Assembly: GCA_045546975.1 (NCBI GenBank)
Contig: JAZQDV010000010.1
Location: 248,001-312,000 of the forward strand
Direction of reading: 5' to 3'
Origin: SIG480 sp045546975
GTDB lineage: Bacteria > Bacillota > Clostridia > Oscillospirales > JAAYXM01
DNA: 64,000 bases
Shown: piece by piece, positions 30,515-40,122 of the stretch
How the letters are laid out: the number at the start of each line of letters is the position of its first letter
How positions within the stretch are numbered: the first letter of the stretch is position 1
Notes under the pieces: model-generated
Seen by the model: only the letters and a program-made list of their open reading frames with translations
The model's database searches: none
Told to the model about the DNA's origin: nothing
Translations under genes and position numbers: made by a program

Positions 30515-31000
30515 ATGAAGGTTGCAGTTTACCCGGGTAGCTTTGACCCGGTAACAAAAGGTCATCTCGACATCATCGAACGAGCAGCGTCAATTTTTGA
30601 CAAGGTTGTCGTTGTTGCAATGGTAAATAAAAAGAAAAACGCAACATTCTCCCTGGAGGAGAGATGCGATTTTCTCAAACGCTGCACAAAGTCTCTTGAA
30701 AATGTAGAGGTCAGGTATTCCGACGGTCTCCTTGCAGATTGGGTGAAAGATATTGGAGACTGCGTACTTATAAAGGGGCTTCGTGCTGTGAGCGATTTTG
30801 AAACGGAATTCCAGATGGCGCTTATTAACCGAAAGCTCAACTGCAAGCTTGAAACCTTATTCTTGCCGACATCGGAAGGGCATTTATATCTTTCCTCGAG
30901 CGTAGTCCGTGAGATTTGCTCTCTTGGAGGAGATATTTCTGAATTCGTGAGTGAAGAGATACTTTCTGACGTTAGGAAAAGATTGTTGAAGGGAGAATAA
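30515..31000 (+). CDS. coaD: Phosphopantetheine adenylyltransferase
   Basis: This 161-residue enzyme makes dephospho-coenzyme A from phosphopantetheine and ATP, the penultimate step of coenzyme A synthesis. The nucleotidyltransferase motif YPGSFDPVTKGHLDII holds the T/HxGH element. RGLRAVSDFETEFQMALINRKL-type sequence (here KGLRAVSDFETEFQ) and the second motif SSSVVREI are present. The length is standard. Confidence 0.97.
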   Translation: MKVAVYPGSFDPVTKGHLDIIERAASIFDKVVVVAMVNKKKNATFSLEERCDFLKRCTKSLENVEVRYSDGLLADWVKDIGDCVLIKGLRAVSDFETEFQMALINRKLNCKLETLFLPTSEGHLYLSSSVVREICSLGGDISEFVSEEILSDVRKRLLKGE

Positions 31001-31002
31001 CT

Positions 31003-31488
31003 ATGGCAAGTGGAATCGAAGAACTCGTAAATATGCTGTATGATGCGGTTTCTGACGCATGGGCAATTCCTTTTGGAGCTGAAAAGTGTGTCATTGAGCG
31101 CGAAAAACTTCTTAACTTAATAGATGAAATCCGTGAAAACCTTCCAAAAGATTTGGAGCAGGCAAGAACAATTGTTGAAAACAGAAACGAAATCCTTCTT
31201 CAGGCAAAGCGTGAAGCGGATGCGATAAAAGCAGCTGCAGAGGAGCGCGCACGTCACATGGTCGCAGAGGATGAGATTGTTATTTCAACAAAACAGAAGG
31301 CAAACGAGCTTGTTAATATGGCGGAGACCAAGGCAAAAGAACTTCGCCGTGCTGCAAACGACTATGCAGAGGATACATTAAGACGTCTTGAGGATGTTAT
31401 TGAGCAGGCACTTAATGAAACGAGAGAATCAAGAAAGCAGTTCAAAACAGCCGTAGTAAAAGGTAGCAACCCGACAATTGAAGAATAA
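31003..31488 (+). CDS. Conserved coiled-coil protein of unknown function
   Basis: The 161-residue protein is mostly predicted helix. The first 30 residues are compact (IEELVNMLYDAVSDAWAIPFG), followed by a long Lys/Glu/Ala-rich amphipathic helix from about 45 to 150. It recalls DivIVA-like or ATP-synthase-b-like stalks but has no membrane segment and no nucleotide motif, so I do not name it. It starts two bases after the coaD stop and is clearly translationally coupled. It is the last gene of the run and ends at a strong terminator. Confidence 0.8.
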   Translation: MASGIEELVNMLYDAVSDAWAIPFGAEKCVIEREKLLNLIDEIRENLPKDLEQARTIVENRNEILLQAKREADAIKAAAEERARHMVAEDEIVISTKQKANELVNMAETKAKELRRAANDYAEDTLRRLEDVIEQALNETRESRKQFKTAVVKGSNPTIEE

Positions 31489-31532
31489 AAAATACCCGAT
31501 GCCGTTCACCCAACGGTATCGGGTATTTTTTG
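31487..31532. terminator. Bidirectional terminator between the coiled-coil gene and pfkA
   Basis: The stem AAAAAATACCCGATGCCGTT pairs with AACGGTATCGGGTATTTTTT with one mismatch or wobble. A-run and T-run flank it, so it serves both converging transcripts. Confidence 0.92.
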
Positions 31533-31536
31533 TATA

Positions 31537-32508
31537 TTAAATAGACATTACCTTTGATGTAACATACATATCTTCTTTGAGTCCTTTTTTCATCCCGAGA
31601 GCTTCGTCTATGTCAATATCGAAAACTTCGGTGTCCTTTGAGCAGACAACACGGTTTGTTTTTCCCGAGATAAGTGTGCGGACGGCATATTCACCAAAAC
31701 GGCTTGCCATAACTCTGTCTCGTGCCGTCGGGCTGCCACCTCTCTGGATGTGACCGAGAATAGTAAGGCGTGTATCAATGCCTGTTTCTTCGATTATGCG
31801 GTTTGTAATGTCGATTGAACTGCCAACACCCTCTGCCTGGATGATGATGTAGTGCGAACGCTTGTTGATGCGTCCTGCGCGGATTTTATCAACAACGTCA
31901 CGCTGGAAGTCAAACGGCTTTTCGGGGACTAGCACAGCCTGTGCACCGCACGCGATAGAAACGTAAAGCGCGAGATGTCCTGCGTTGTGTCCCATAACCT
32001 CAACAACCGAGCAACGCTCGTGCGACTGCATAGTATCGCGGAGCTTGTCAATCGCATCAAGTGCCGTGTTGCAGGCGGTGTCAAAGCCAATGCTGTATTC
32101 TGTTGAGGCGATATCGTTATCAATTGTTGCGGGAATGCCGATGGTACGGATACCTGCACCTGCAAGATCGCGCGCACCGCGGAAGGTGCCGTCACCGCCG
32201 ATTGCTACAATACCGTCAATGCCGAGGTATTTACAGGTTGATGTTGCTTTTTTGAGACCTTCCTCCGTCATAAACTCGGGGCAGCGTGCGGTAAAGAGCA
32301 TAGTTCCGCCTTTTGAAATTATACCGTTGACGCTTCTTGCGTTAAGCTCAACAACATCGCCGTTTATGAGTCCGTTGTATCCGCGACGGATACCGAGGCA
32401 CGAAATTCCATGGTAGGCTGCTGCTCTTGCAACAGCGCGGATAGCCGCGTTCATACCCGGTGCGTCGCCACCGCTTGTAAGAACACCAATTGTTTTAATC
32501 TGTGACAT
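31537..32508 (-). CDS. pfkA: ATP-dependent 6-phosphofructokinase
   Basis: The 323-residue glycolytic enzyme converts fructose 6-phosphate to fructose 1,6-bisphosphate. VLTSGGDAPGMNAAIRA, GGDGTFRGA (ATP/Mg site), PATIDNDI with the catalytic Asp, and EVMGHNAGHLA are all present. GGDGT with Gly rather than Asp at the second discriminating site indicates ATP use rather than pyrophosphate. I use the ATG at 32508 after GAGAGG. It follows dnaE by 20 bases and is the last gene of the minus-strand run. Confidence 0.95.
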   Translation of the reverse strand: MSQIKTIGVLTSGGDAPGMNAAIRAVARAAAYHGISCLGIRRGYNGLINGDVVELNARSVNGIISKGGTMLFTARCPEFMTEEGLKKATSTCKYLGIDGIVAIGGDGTFRGARDLAGAGIRTIGIPATIDNDIASTEYSIGFDTACNTALDAIDKLRDTMQSHERCSVVEVMGHNAGHLALYVSIACGAQAVLVPEKPFDFQRDVVDKIRAGRINKRSHYIIIQAEGVGSSIDITNRIIEETGIDTRLTILGHIQRGGSPTARDRVMASRFGEYAVRTLISGKTNRVVCSKDTEVFDIDIDEALGMKKGLKEDMYVTSKVMSI

Positions 32509-32528
32509 ACAAAAACCTCTCAAAGTAA

Positions 32529-35500
32529 TTATTTCAGAACAACGTTATCTGCTCCGAGAATTTCGCGAAGACGGGTATATACAGCAACGTCTTCAGAGAT
32601 ATATGTGCGGAGCTTCTTTTTTGTGCTTTCAAAGTAGAGAATAGTCTCAAGCTTTCCGGGAAGCGCTGAGATAATCGCACGTACTGCACGGGCGTTATCA
32701 CAATCTTCATCTTTGATACGCAGATAGAGCTTTTTGTTTGTTTCTTCTGCTGTATCAATATGCTCGTACTCTGAAATGTGGTGTATCTCATCGCATATAA
32801 GCTGAGGGGGAGAGTCATCACGTGTGCTTATTCGAGCTTTGACAATGACTATTGCGTCCTCCCTTAAGACATCGCGGTATTTTTCAAGGATCTTCGGGAA
32901 GATAATACCCTCGACCGAGCTTATAGTACCTTCAAAAATGGCATAAGCCATAGTGGAGTTGTTCTTTGTTGTTTTAAGGCGGATTGATGAAACACATGCG
33001 GCAACTGTAACAAAATCACCGTCGCTGTGCTTTTCTGTATCAAGCACGTTTGAAATGCTTTCCGTCTTGAGCTTCCGGAGAAGCTCTGCGTAGTCATCAA
33101 GCGGATGACCGGAAAGGTACACACCAAGCGTTTCACGTTCAAAGGCGAGTATCGTCTTTTTAGGGTACTCAGAAATTTGTGGAAGTATATCTTCACCTGC
33201 AGAAATAACGGGCTCTGAATCTGAGACCATGGAGAACAAGTCAAACTGACCTTCGATCGTCTTGCTTTTTGTGTATGAAATGCTTGTCAGTATGCTGTCA
33301 TAAATCTGAAGAAGCTGTGCGCGGTTTGCACCTGTACTGTCAAATGTGCCGCATTTAATGAGATTTTCAAGTGCTCGTTTATTAAGACCTCTGTTGTGCA
33401 TTCTTGTGCAGAAATCGCGAAGGGAAGTAAAGTTGCCGTTTCGTATTCTTTCCTCCGTAACGGATTTTACAAACTCGCGTCCTACATTCTTGACTGCGGC
33501 AAGACCGAAACGGATGTTGTCTCCGCTTACCGTGAAGTTGTCACGCGACTCATTGATGTCAGGCGGAAGAACGTTTATGCCCATATCACTGCAGACCTCG
33601 AAATATGCAGCAAGCTTACCGGAGTCATTAAGGACAGATGTGAGAAGTGCCGCCATATATTCTCGCGGATAATTAAACTTCATATATGCCGTCTGGTACG
33701 TTATAAACGCATAGGAAGCGGCGTGAGCCTTGTTGAATGCATAGTTTGCAAATGCGACAATTTCATCAAATATCTTGTTCGCAACATCCTCGGGAATGCC
33801 GTTTTTGATAGCACCCGGGATATTGTCCTCCTCATTGCCGTAAATAAAGTTTTTGCGCTCGCGGAGAAGGTCTTTTTCTTTCTTCTTGGAGATGGCGCGG
33901 CGAACCATATCAGCGCGGCCGAGTGAAAAACCTGCAAGCTTACGGAAAATATCCATAACCTGCTCCTGATATACAATACAGCCATACGTAACCTCAAGGA
34001 TGTCACGGAGCATTGGGTGGAGGTACTTGATGTTTTCGGGGTTTTGCTTTGAAGCTATATAGTGGGGGATAGAGTCCATCGGACCCGGACGGTAAAGAGC
34101 AACAATTGCAGTTATATCTTCAATTGACTGCGGCTTCATCTTCACTACAACAGAGGTCATACCCTGGCTCTCGAGCTGGAATACGCCTGCGGTATCGCCC
34201 TTTGAAAGCTCGGCGAAGGTGAAGGTATCATTGTCGGGGATGCTTGAAATTGAAAAATCCGGATTCTTAAGACGGACAAGTGATTCTGCATCGTGCAAAA
34301 CCGTGAGGTTTCGAAGTCCCAAAAAGTCCATTTTCAAAAGACCGAGCTCTTCAAGTGTTACCATAGTAAACTGTGTAACAATAGCTTCGTCGTTTGTTGA
34401 GAGAGGGACGTATGAGGATACATCATCTTTTGTGATAACAACGCCTGCGGCGTGTGTTGAACAGTTTCGCGGCATTCCCTCAAGAACAGTTGCCGTGTCG
34501 ATAAGCTTTTTGTAGCGTTCATCGGCATCGTAGAACTCACGGAGCTGGTTTGACGATTTAAGCGCACTTTGAAGCGTTATGTGGAGTTCGTTTGGTACGC
34601 TCTTTGAAATGGCATCTGCCTCGTTATAGGGTATGTTCATAACCCTTGCAACATCACGGATTGAGCCTTTTGCGGCCATTGTACCGAAGGTTACAATCTG
34701 TGCGACACGGTTTTCTCCGTATTTTCTTACAACGTAGTCAATAACCTCCTGCCGTCTTTCCTGGCAGAAGTCGACATCGATATCGGGCATGCTGATTCTT
34801 TCAGGGTTGAGGAAACGCTCAAAGTAGAGGTTGTATTTCATCGGGTCAATATCCGTTATGCCGAGACAGTACGAAACAATGCTTCCTGCGGCACTGCCAC
34901 GCCCCGGCCCTACGGGAATGTCCTGGCTTTTGGCGTAGTTTATAAAGTCCCAGACAATAAGGAAATAATCGACATAGCCCATCTGAGCAATCATATCAAG
35001 CTCGTAGGTCATACGCTCGCGGAAGGACTCAGGAGCATCGGGATAACGCCTTGCAAAACCGTCGTGTACAAGTTTTGTAAGGTATTCAAGCGAGTTTGCA
35101 AACTCACCCGGCGTGTCATATTGCGGAAGATGATGTTTGCCAAATTCAAATTCAAGATTGCACATATCAGCAATCTTTACTGTGTTTTCAAGTGCCTCGG
35201 GATGTGAGGGGAAGAGTGAGCGCATTTCATCTTCGCTCTTGATGTAGAACTCATCTGTTGCAAACTTCATACGTGTTGGGTCGTCAAGAAGTCTGTTCAT
35301 CTGGACGCACATAAGAACATCCTGCATATAGGCATCCTCGCGTGAGATATAATGCGCGTCGTTTGTGGCGACAAGTGGGATCCCTGTTTCCTCTGAAAGC
35401 TTTATTATTTCACGGTTAACTGTTTTCTGCTCGTCAATACCGTGGTCCTGAATTTCAAGGTAGAAGTTACCTTCGCCCAAGATGCTGTTGAGCTTAAGGG

Positions 35501-35975
35501 CGTATGAGCGTGCTTCATCAATCTCTCCGCGAAGGATAAGGCGGGGAATAGTGCCTGCAAGACAGGCGGAAAGGCCGATTAAACCGTCACTATGCTTTGC
35601 AAGAAGCTCAAGGTCGATTCGTGGCTTTCCGTAAAATCCGTCGATAAATGCACGGCTGACGATATATATGAGGTTTTTGTATCCGGTTTCATTTTTGCAA
35701 AGGAGAACTAGATGTGCAGGCTCGCGGTCAGTTGAGCCTTCCTTATCGGTCATTGAGCGCGGAGCAACATAAACTTCACATCCGATAATGGGTTTTATGC
35801 CTGCTGCCTTTGCGGCACGGTAAAAATCTATAACACCGAACATAACACCGTGGTCTGTTATGGCAATAGCTTCCTGACCGAGATTCTTTGCGTGTTCGCA
35901 AACCCGGTTGATTCGACATGCGCCGTCGAGCAAGCTGTATTCACTATGTACATGCAGATGTGCAAAGCCACTCAT
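32529..35975 (-). CDS. dnaE: DNA polymerase III subunit alpha (DnaE)
   Basis: This 1148-residue C-family polymerase starts with the PHP domain (FAHLHVHSEYSLLDGACRI). The palm contains GPGRGSAAGSIVSYCLGIT and the catalytic acids in MPDIDVDFCQERR. The finger and tandem helix-hairpin-helix region includes NRGLNKRALENLIKCGTFD. An OB-fold lies towards the C-terminus (DGDFVTVAACVSSIRLKTTKN). It is a DnaE1-type size without the 3'-5' exonuclease domain found in PolC. The start overlaps the whiA stop by four bases (ATGA), so the two are translationally coupled. Confidence 0.97.
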   Translation of the reverse strand: MSGFAHLHVHSEYSLLDGACRINRVCEHAKNLGQEAIAITDHGVMFGVIDFYRAAKAAGIKPIIGCEVYVAPRSMTDKEGSTDREPAHLVLLCKNETGYKNLIYIVSRAFIDGFYGKPRIDLELLAKHSDGLIGLSACLAGTIPRLILRGEIDEARSYALKLNSILGEGNFYLEIQDHGIDEQKTVNREIIKLSEETGIPLVATNDAHYISREDAYMQDVLMCVQMNRLLDDPTRMKFATDEFYIKSEDEMRSLFPSHPEALENTVKIADMCNLEFEFGKHHLPQYDTPGEFANSLEYLTKLVHDGFARRYPDAPESFRERMTYELDMIAQMGYVDYFLIVWDFINYAKSQDIPVGPGRGSAAGSIVSYCLGITDIDPMKYNLYFERFLNPERISMPDIDVDFCQERRQEVIDYVVRKYGENRVAQIVTFGTMAAKGSIRDVARVMNIPYNEADAISKSVPNELHITLQSALKSSNQLREFYDADERYKKLIDTATVLEGMPRNCSTHAAGVVITKDDVSSYVPLSTNDEAIVTQFTMVTLEELGLLKMDFLGLRNLTVLHDAESLVRLKNPDFSISSIPDNDTFTFAELSKGDTAGVFQLESQGMTSVVVKMKPQSIEDITAIVALYRPGPMDSIPHYIASKQNPENIKYLHPMLRDILEVTYGCIVYQEQVMDIFRKLAGFSLGRADMVRRAISKKKEKDLLRERKNFIYGNEEDNIPGAIKNGIPEDVANKIFDEIVAFANYAFNKAHAASYAFITYQTAYMKFNYPREYMAALLTSVLNDSGKLAAYFEVCSDMGINVLPPDINESRDNFTVSGDNIRFGLAAVKNVGREFVKSVTEERIRNGNFTSLRDFCTRMHNRGLNKRALENLIKCGTFDSTGANRAQLLQIYDSILTSISYTKSKTIEGQFDLFSMVSDSEPVISAGEDILPQISEYPKKTILAFERETLGVYLSGHPLDDYAELLRKLKTESISNVLDTEKHSDGDFVTVAACVSSIRLKTTKNNSTMAYAIFEGTISSVEGIIFPKILEKYRDVLREDAIVIVKARISTRDDSPPQLICDEIHHISEYEHIDTAEETNKKLYLRIKDEDCDNARAVRAIISALPGKLETILYFESTKKKLRTYISEDVAVYTRLREILGADNVVLK

Positions 35976-36898
35976 CGGTGTTGTTCCTTTCGTGTTGTAT
36001 TTTCTCGTGAAAGCTCAACGAGCTTGTTGAGTCTGTGATTGAGTCCTGATTTTGTTATCTCGCCGTTCGTGTACGAAACGAGGGTGTTGAGTGAGTCCTC
36101 GGGATAAGCAAGGCGAAGCTCTGCGGCCTCTTTGAGTTTATCCGAGAGAGAATCGTACTTTCCGTCACTCTTGAGCTTCTTGATAGCAAGAATGTGTATT
36201 TTAGCAGCGTCTGCCGTACGCGTAAGGTTAGCATATTCACAGTTTACCTGGCGGTTTGTATTGTTGCGAACATCCTTATAAAGCTTTGCCTGCATAAGCT
36301 CTATGGTTGAGAGAGGAGCGCCGATTCTTGTGAGAAAATCCTCAATCTGCGTGCTTTCCTTGAAGTATATAATGTTGTTCGATTTGCGTGAAGCGGTTTT
36401 TGCGGAAAGGTCAAGCTCGAGAAGCAAAGAAACCACCTCGCGCGTAAGGATGTTATGCGAGGTGACGAGCTCAAGGTGATAGCGGAGCTTCGGGTCAGTA
36501 ACCGAGCCACCGGTAAGAAAAGCACCTCTGCAAAACGCTGAACGCTCATCGTCACTTTCCACGATAGCAGCATTGAGACGCAGTGAGGATGAGGTCTCTG
36601 TGCTGAAGCCAAAGGCATCAAAAATGTCCTTTAGCTTTGCTTTTGATTCTATGATGAGATTGAACTTTTTTGTTGCGGTCAGAGGAGTGATTTTTCTGTC
36701 AAAATCAAAGCCGAAAAGACTTTTTGCAAGCCACGATGCTCTGTGCGCAACATTTTTGTTTTCTGTAGTTATTTTGATGCGTTCAAGAGTTGTTGTGTTT
36801 GAAAAAAAGACCATACCGCAAAACTCCGCAAGTGCACACTTCGGAGTTTTGATAGGTATAGAAGAAAGCTCTTCTTTTATCTGTGCCGAAAAAGTCAT
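35972..36898 (-). CDS. whiA: DNA-binding protein WhiA
   Basis: The 308-residue protein has an N-terminal LAGLIDADG-like domain without nuclease activity (CRGAFLTGGSVTDPKLRYHLEL) and a C-terminal helix-turn-helix (LKEAAELRLAYPEDSLNTL). WhiA binds DNA and affects division and chromosome segregation in Bacillus and sporulation in Streptomyces. The gene is the middle of murB-rapZ-whiA-dnaE-pfkA, with 20 bases between it and rapZ. Its stop codon overlaps the dnaE start. Confidence 0.95.
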   Translation of the reverse strand: MTFSAQIKEELSSIPIKTPKCALAEFCGMVFFSNTTTLERIKITTENKNVAHRASWLAKSLFGFDFDRKITPLTATKKFNLIIESKAKLKDIFDAFGFSTETSSSLRLNAAIVESDDERSAFCRGAFLTGGSVTDPKLRYHLELVTSHNILTREVVSLLLELDLSAKTASRKSNNIIYFKESTQIEDFLTRIGAPLSTIELMQAKLYKDVRNNTNRQVNCEYANLTRTADAAKIHILAIKKLKSDGKYDSLSDKLKEAAELRLAYPEDSLNTLVSYTNGEITKSGLNHRLNKLVELSRENTTRKEQHR

Positions 36899-36918
36899 AA
36901 ACGCATTCCTTTTATCTT

Positions 36919-37779
36919 CTATCTTTTTGCATCGCGGTGCATACGCACAGCTTTATATCCGTTATCGGAAATAAATTTGCCTATTTCCTCGCAGAGTGCT
37001 ACAGAACGGTGCTTTCCGCCTGTGCATCCGATTGCAATATTGAGTGAGGTTTTTCCTTCTTCGACGTAGTGCGGGAGAAGGAAGGTGAGAAGGTTTTTGA
37101 TATGGGAGAGAAATTCGCCTGTTTGAGGCCATTTCATAACATAGTCAAAAACTTCGGAATCAAGCCCTGTAAGCTCACGGAGCGAAATTACATAATATGG
37201 GTTTGGGAGAAAACGGACGTCAAAAACAAGGTCCGCATCAACGGGAATACCGTATTTGAAGCCGAATGAAGAAACGTTGACGATCATTGACTGATCGCGA
37301 AGCTGAGCTCCTTCAAAAAACTCAAGAAGACGCTCCCGGAGCGCAGGAGCTGAAAGGGAAGATGTGTCGATGATATAGTCTGCCTTTGCTCGTACAACAG
37401 AAAGCATTTCACTTTCTGATTCAATAATTTTTTCAATGGGCGTTCCTTCAGTGAAGAGCGGGTGACGTCTGCGAGTTTCCTTGTAGCGCTTTATAATGAC
37501 GTCTGTAGATGCTTCAAGATATATTATTTTGTAGTTACAGTCAAGCGTTTTTATACTGTCAAGAGCAGAAAACAGCTCTGAAAAATCAAGACCCAAGCGG
37601 ATGTCTGTGACAAGTGCAACATGTGCAAAACGGCTGTTTGCGGCAATGCACATTTCCGCAAACTTCGGAATAAGCTCGGGTGGCATATTGTCAACACAGT
37701 AAAAGCCCATATCCTCCAAAACTGAAACTGCCTTGCTTTTTCCTGCGCCCGACATACCTGAAATTATATAAAAATCCAT
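36919..37779 (-). CDS. rapZ: RNase adapter / nucleotide-binding protein RapZ (YvcJ)
   Basis: The 286-residue protein binds nucleotides through an N-terminal P-loop (GMSGAGKS, residues 8-15) and a Walker B-like LVTDIRLG. The conserved C-terminal domain ends with NIAIGCTGGKHRSVALCE. In Enterobacteria RapZ controls glmS through small RNAs and senses glucosamine 6-phosphate; in Bacillus YvcJ has less defined roles, so the function here is by family only. It lies eight bases after murB. Confidence 0.95.
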   Translation of the reverse strand: MDFYIISGMSGAGKSKAVSVLEDMGFYCVDNMPPELIPKFAEMCIAANSRFAHVALVTDIRLGLDFSELFSALDSIKTLDCNYKIIYLEASTDVIIKRYKETRRRHPLFTEGTPIEKIIESESEMLSVVRAKADYIIDTSSLSAPALRERLLEFFEGAQLRDQSMIVNVSSFGFKYGIPVDADLVFDVRFLPNPYYVISLRELTGLDSEVFDYVMKWPQTGEFLSHIKNLLTFLLPHYVEEGKTSLNIAIGCTGGKHRSVALCEEIGKFISDNGYKAVRMHRDAKR

Positions 37780-37786
37780 ATCTTAT

Positions 37787-38689
37787 TTATCCCCCCTTAA
37801 TAAAGCAGATTTCACATTCGAGTTCAACGCCGTGGTCACGGTATACCGTCTCTTTTATATGGTCTATAAGACGGAGAACGTCGTCTGCTGTAGCACCGCC
37901 ACGGTTTATTATAAAGCCTGCGTGCTTTTTGGAAACCTCGGCACCGCCTATTGCATAGCCTTTGAGTCCGCTCTGTTCAATTAACGCTCCCGCAAAATGT
38001 CCTTCGGGACGCTTGAATGTGCTTCCGGCACTCGGGAACTCAAGTGGCTGCTTTTCCCGACGGCGATGCGCAAGGTCATGCATACGCTCCGAAATCTCAT
38101 CACTGTTGCCTCGCGCAAGCTCAAACTCAGCAGAAAGGACAGTGAATTCCGGATGATTTTTGTAAATGCTTTGGCGGTAACCAAAATCGTGCTCATCACC
38201 GTTTATGGTAAAGGTCTCACCGTTGTGGAAGTAAGTGGCACTTTTGAGAACCTGTGAAATTTCTCCACCGTATGCACCCGCGTTCATAACAAGTGCACCA
38301 CCTACGGTGCCCGGTATGCCGTGGGCAAACTCAAGTCCTGTAAGGGAGGTGCGCAGCGCTGCGTTTGCAACCGTTGAGAGAAGAGCGCCTGACTCCGCAA
38401 AAACTGTATTTTCTGTGACCGTCACATTTTTGCAGGAGTTTTTAAGTACAACCCCGCAAAAACCCTCATCAGAAACAAGAAGATTACTGCCGTTTCCAAG
38501 AATGAACGGTGAGATGTCAAATCGTGCGAGTATTGTAAGTGCCTCTTTCATGGCTTTGATATCAGAGGCTTCAAGGAAAAGCTTTGCGGGACCACCGATT
38601 TTGAATGTCGTGTGGCGTGACATAGGTTCATTTTCAAGTATGATCAGATTTTTTATGTCTTTCAGTGAAGAAATGATGTTTTGAAACAT
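37787..38689 (-). CDS. murB: UDP-N-acetylenolpyruvoylglucosamine reductase
   Basis: The 300-residue FAD enzyme makes UDP-N-acetylmuramic acid for peptidoglycan. The FAD domain shows NGSNLLVSDEGF and GIPGTVGGALVMNAGAYGGE. The substrate domain has FGYRQSIYKN, and SAGSTFKRPEG holds the catalytic serine. A conserved Glu near the end (ELECEICFIKG) completes the site. The length fits the shorter, type IIb-like enzymes of Gram-positives. The start ATG lies 35 bases after mtaB. Confidence 0.95.
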   Translation of the reverse strand: MFQNIISSLKDIKNLIILENEPMSRHTTFKIGGPAKLFLEASDIKAMKEALTILARFDISPFILGNGSNLLVSDEGFCGVVLKNSCKNVTVTENTVFAESGALLSTVANAALRTSLTGLEFAHGIPGTVGGALVMNAGAYGGEISQVLKSATYFHNGETFTINGDEHDFGYRQSIYKNHPEFTVLSAEFELARGNSDEISERMHDLAHRRREKQPLEFPSAGSTFKRPEGHFAGALIEQSGLKGYAIGGAEVSKKHAGFIINRGGATADDVLRLIDHIKETVYRDHGVELECEICFIKGG

Positions 38690-38724
38690 AAACCACAGTC
38701 CTTTGATAATATTTTGGTAGTGTA

Positions 38725-40017
38725 CTAATCTGCACTTGCAAGAAGACCGTCGTTGTGGAGCGAGGTGATTTTTACATCAAGAACGGTGTTCTTTAAGTCT
38801 TTCGCGCTTTTTAAGTATATTCTCGTGTAGTTTTTTGCATACCCGGTCCAAAAACCGTCTGAAAGCTCCTCGAAGAGAACAGACTCTTCTTTTCCGATAC
38901 GGGATGTGAGATAAGAGGCCTTGAGGTCATTTGCAACAGCAGAAGCTTCCTTGACGCGACGTGATTTTTCTGATTTTGTGACTTGGTCTTCCATCTTTGC
39001 GGCAGGTGTCCCTTTTCTCATTGAGTAGGGGAAAATATGCATGGACGAAAAACTGCATTTTCTGATAAATTCAAGCGTTTTGGCAAACTCGACTTCATCC
39101 TCTCCGGGGAAACCGACGATGAGGTCTGTCGTAATGGCAGGGGAGTCAAAATGTTCACGAAGTAGAGAAACGGAATCATAAAATCGCGCCGTATCGTATT
39201 TTCTTCGCATACGTGAGAGAGTTGCATCGCATCCGCTCTGTAGAGATAGGTGAAATTGAGGACAAAGGTTTGTAAAGCTTTTTAGCTTAACACAGAAACT
39301 TTCGGTTATGGTTCTCGGTTCAATGGAGCCGAGACGGAATCGAATGTCCGGAAACTCCTTGCATAGTGTTGCCACTAAATCAGCAAGTGAAAGAGACGGG
39401 GTCAAATCTTTGCCGTAGGAAGAAATCTCTATTCCTGTTATAACAATTTCCTTATATCCGAGACTTGAGAGCTTTTTGCACTCACAAATCGCGTTGTCAA
39501 TCGGCATGGATCTTACAGGACCGCGGGTATAGGGGATTATGCAGTACGTACAGAAGTTACTGCAACCGTCCTCGATTTTCAAGAGTGCGCGTGTGTGACC
39601 GTGAAGTCCGCCTGCAGGGAGTAGTTCAAACTCGCGTCTTGACAGGGGATTGTCAATTTCCGGTGAGGTTGAGCTCTCCTCATAAAGCTTATCTATAAGA
39701 TTTGCAAAAGCTTCTTTATCAGCAGTACCCGACACAAGCAAAACTCCGGGTATTTCGCGGATGCTTTCGGGAGTCATCTGCGAAAGACAACCGCAGACTG
39801 TGATTTTTGCATTCTCGTATGTTTTTGCGAGGTGGCGTATTGCACGACGGGATTTCTGGCTGCTTAAAGCAGTGACCGTACAGGTGTTGACAACGATGAT
39901 GTCGGCTTTTGCAAAATCAGAAACCACATTATGACCTTTTTCTGAAAGAATAACGCTCAACGCCTGAGTTTCAAACTGGTTAACCTTACAGCCGAGCGTG
40001 AAAAAAGCAATATTCAT
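38725..40017 (-). CDS. mtaB: tRNA t6A37 methylthiotransferase MtaB
   Basis: This radical-SAM enzyme adds a methylthio group to t6A37 in ANN-decoding tRNAs. The 430-residue product begins MNIAFFTLGCKVNQFETQ, with the first N-terminal cysteine, followed by NTCTVTALSSQK and CGCLSQ for the second iron-sulfur cluster. The radical-SAM triad is CSNFCTYCIIPYTRGP. A TRAM domain-like end follows. I start at the ATG at 40017 after AGGTG; the longer frame is in AT-rich leader DNA. It may head the transcript that includes murB to pfkA. Confidence 0.94.
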   Translation of the reverse strand: MNIAFFTLGCKVNQFETQALSVILSEKGHNVVSDFAKADIIVVNTCTVTALSSQKSRRAIRHLAKTYENAKITVCGCLSQMTPESIREIPGVLLVSGTADKEAFANLIDKLYEESSTSPEIDNPLSRREFELLPAGGLHGHTRALLKIEDGCSNFCTYCIIPYTRGPVRSMPIDNAICECKKLSSLGYKEIVITGIEISSYGKDLTPSLSLADLVATLCKEFPDIRFRLGSIEPRTITESFCVKLKSFTNLCPQFHLSLQSGCDATLSRMRRKYDTARFYDSVSLLREHFDSPAITTDLIVGFPGEDEVEFAKTLEFIRKCSFSSMHIFPYSMRKGTPAAKMEDQVTKSEKSRRVKEASAVANDLKASYLTSRIGKEESVLFEELSDGFWTGYAKNYTRIYLKSAKDLKNTVLDVKITSLHNDGLLASAD

Positions 40018-40044
40018 AAATTCACCTAAAATTAATAATAACAG

Positions 40045-40073
40045 TTGAAAAAAATATCTAAATATATTATACT
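40045..40073 (+). promoter_or_regulatory. Promoter of the second HPr-like gene
   Basis: TTGAAA (40045-40050) and TATACT (40068-40073) are 17 bases apart, and the start codon is 50 bases downstream. The DNA between the divergent mtaB and this gene is very AT-rich. Confidence 0.7.
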
Positions 40074-40122
40074 TTATATATAGTACAAATAGCAACTAAA
40101 ATTTGAAAAGGAGACACAAATT

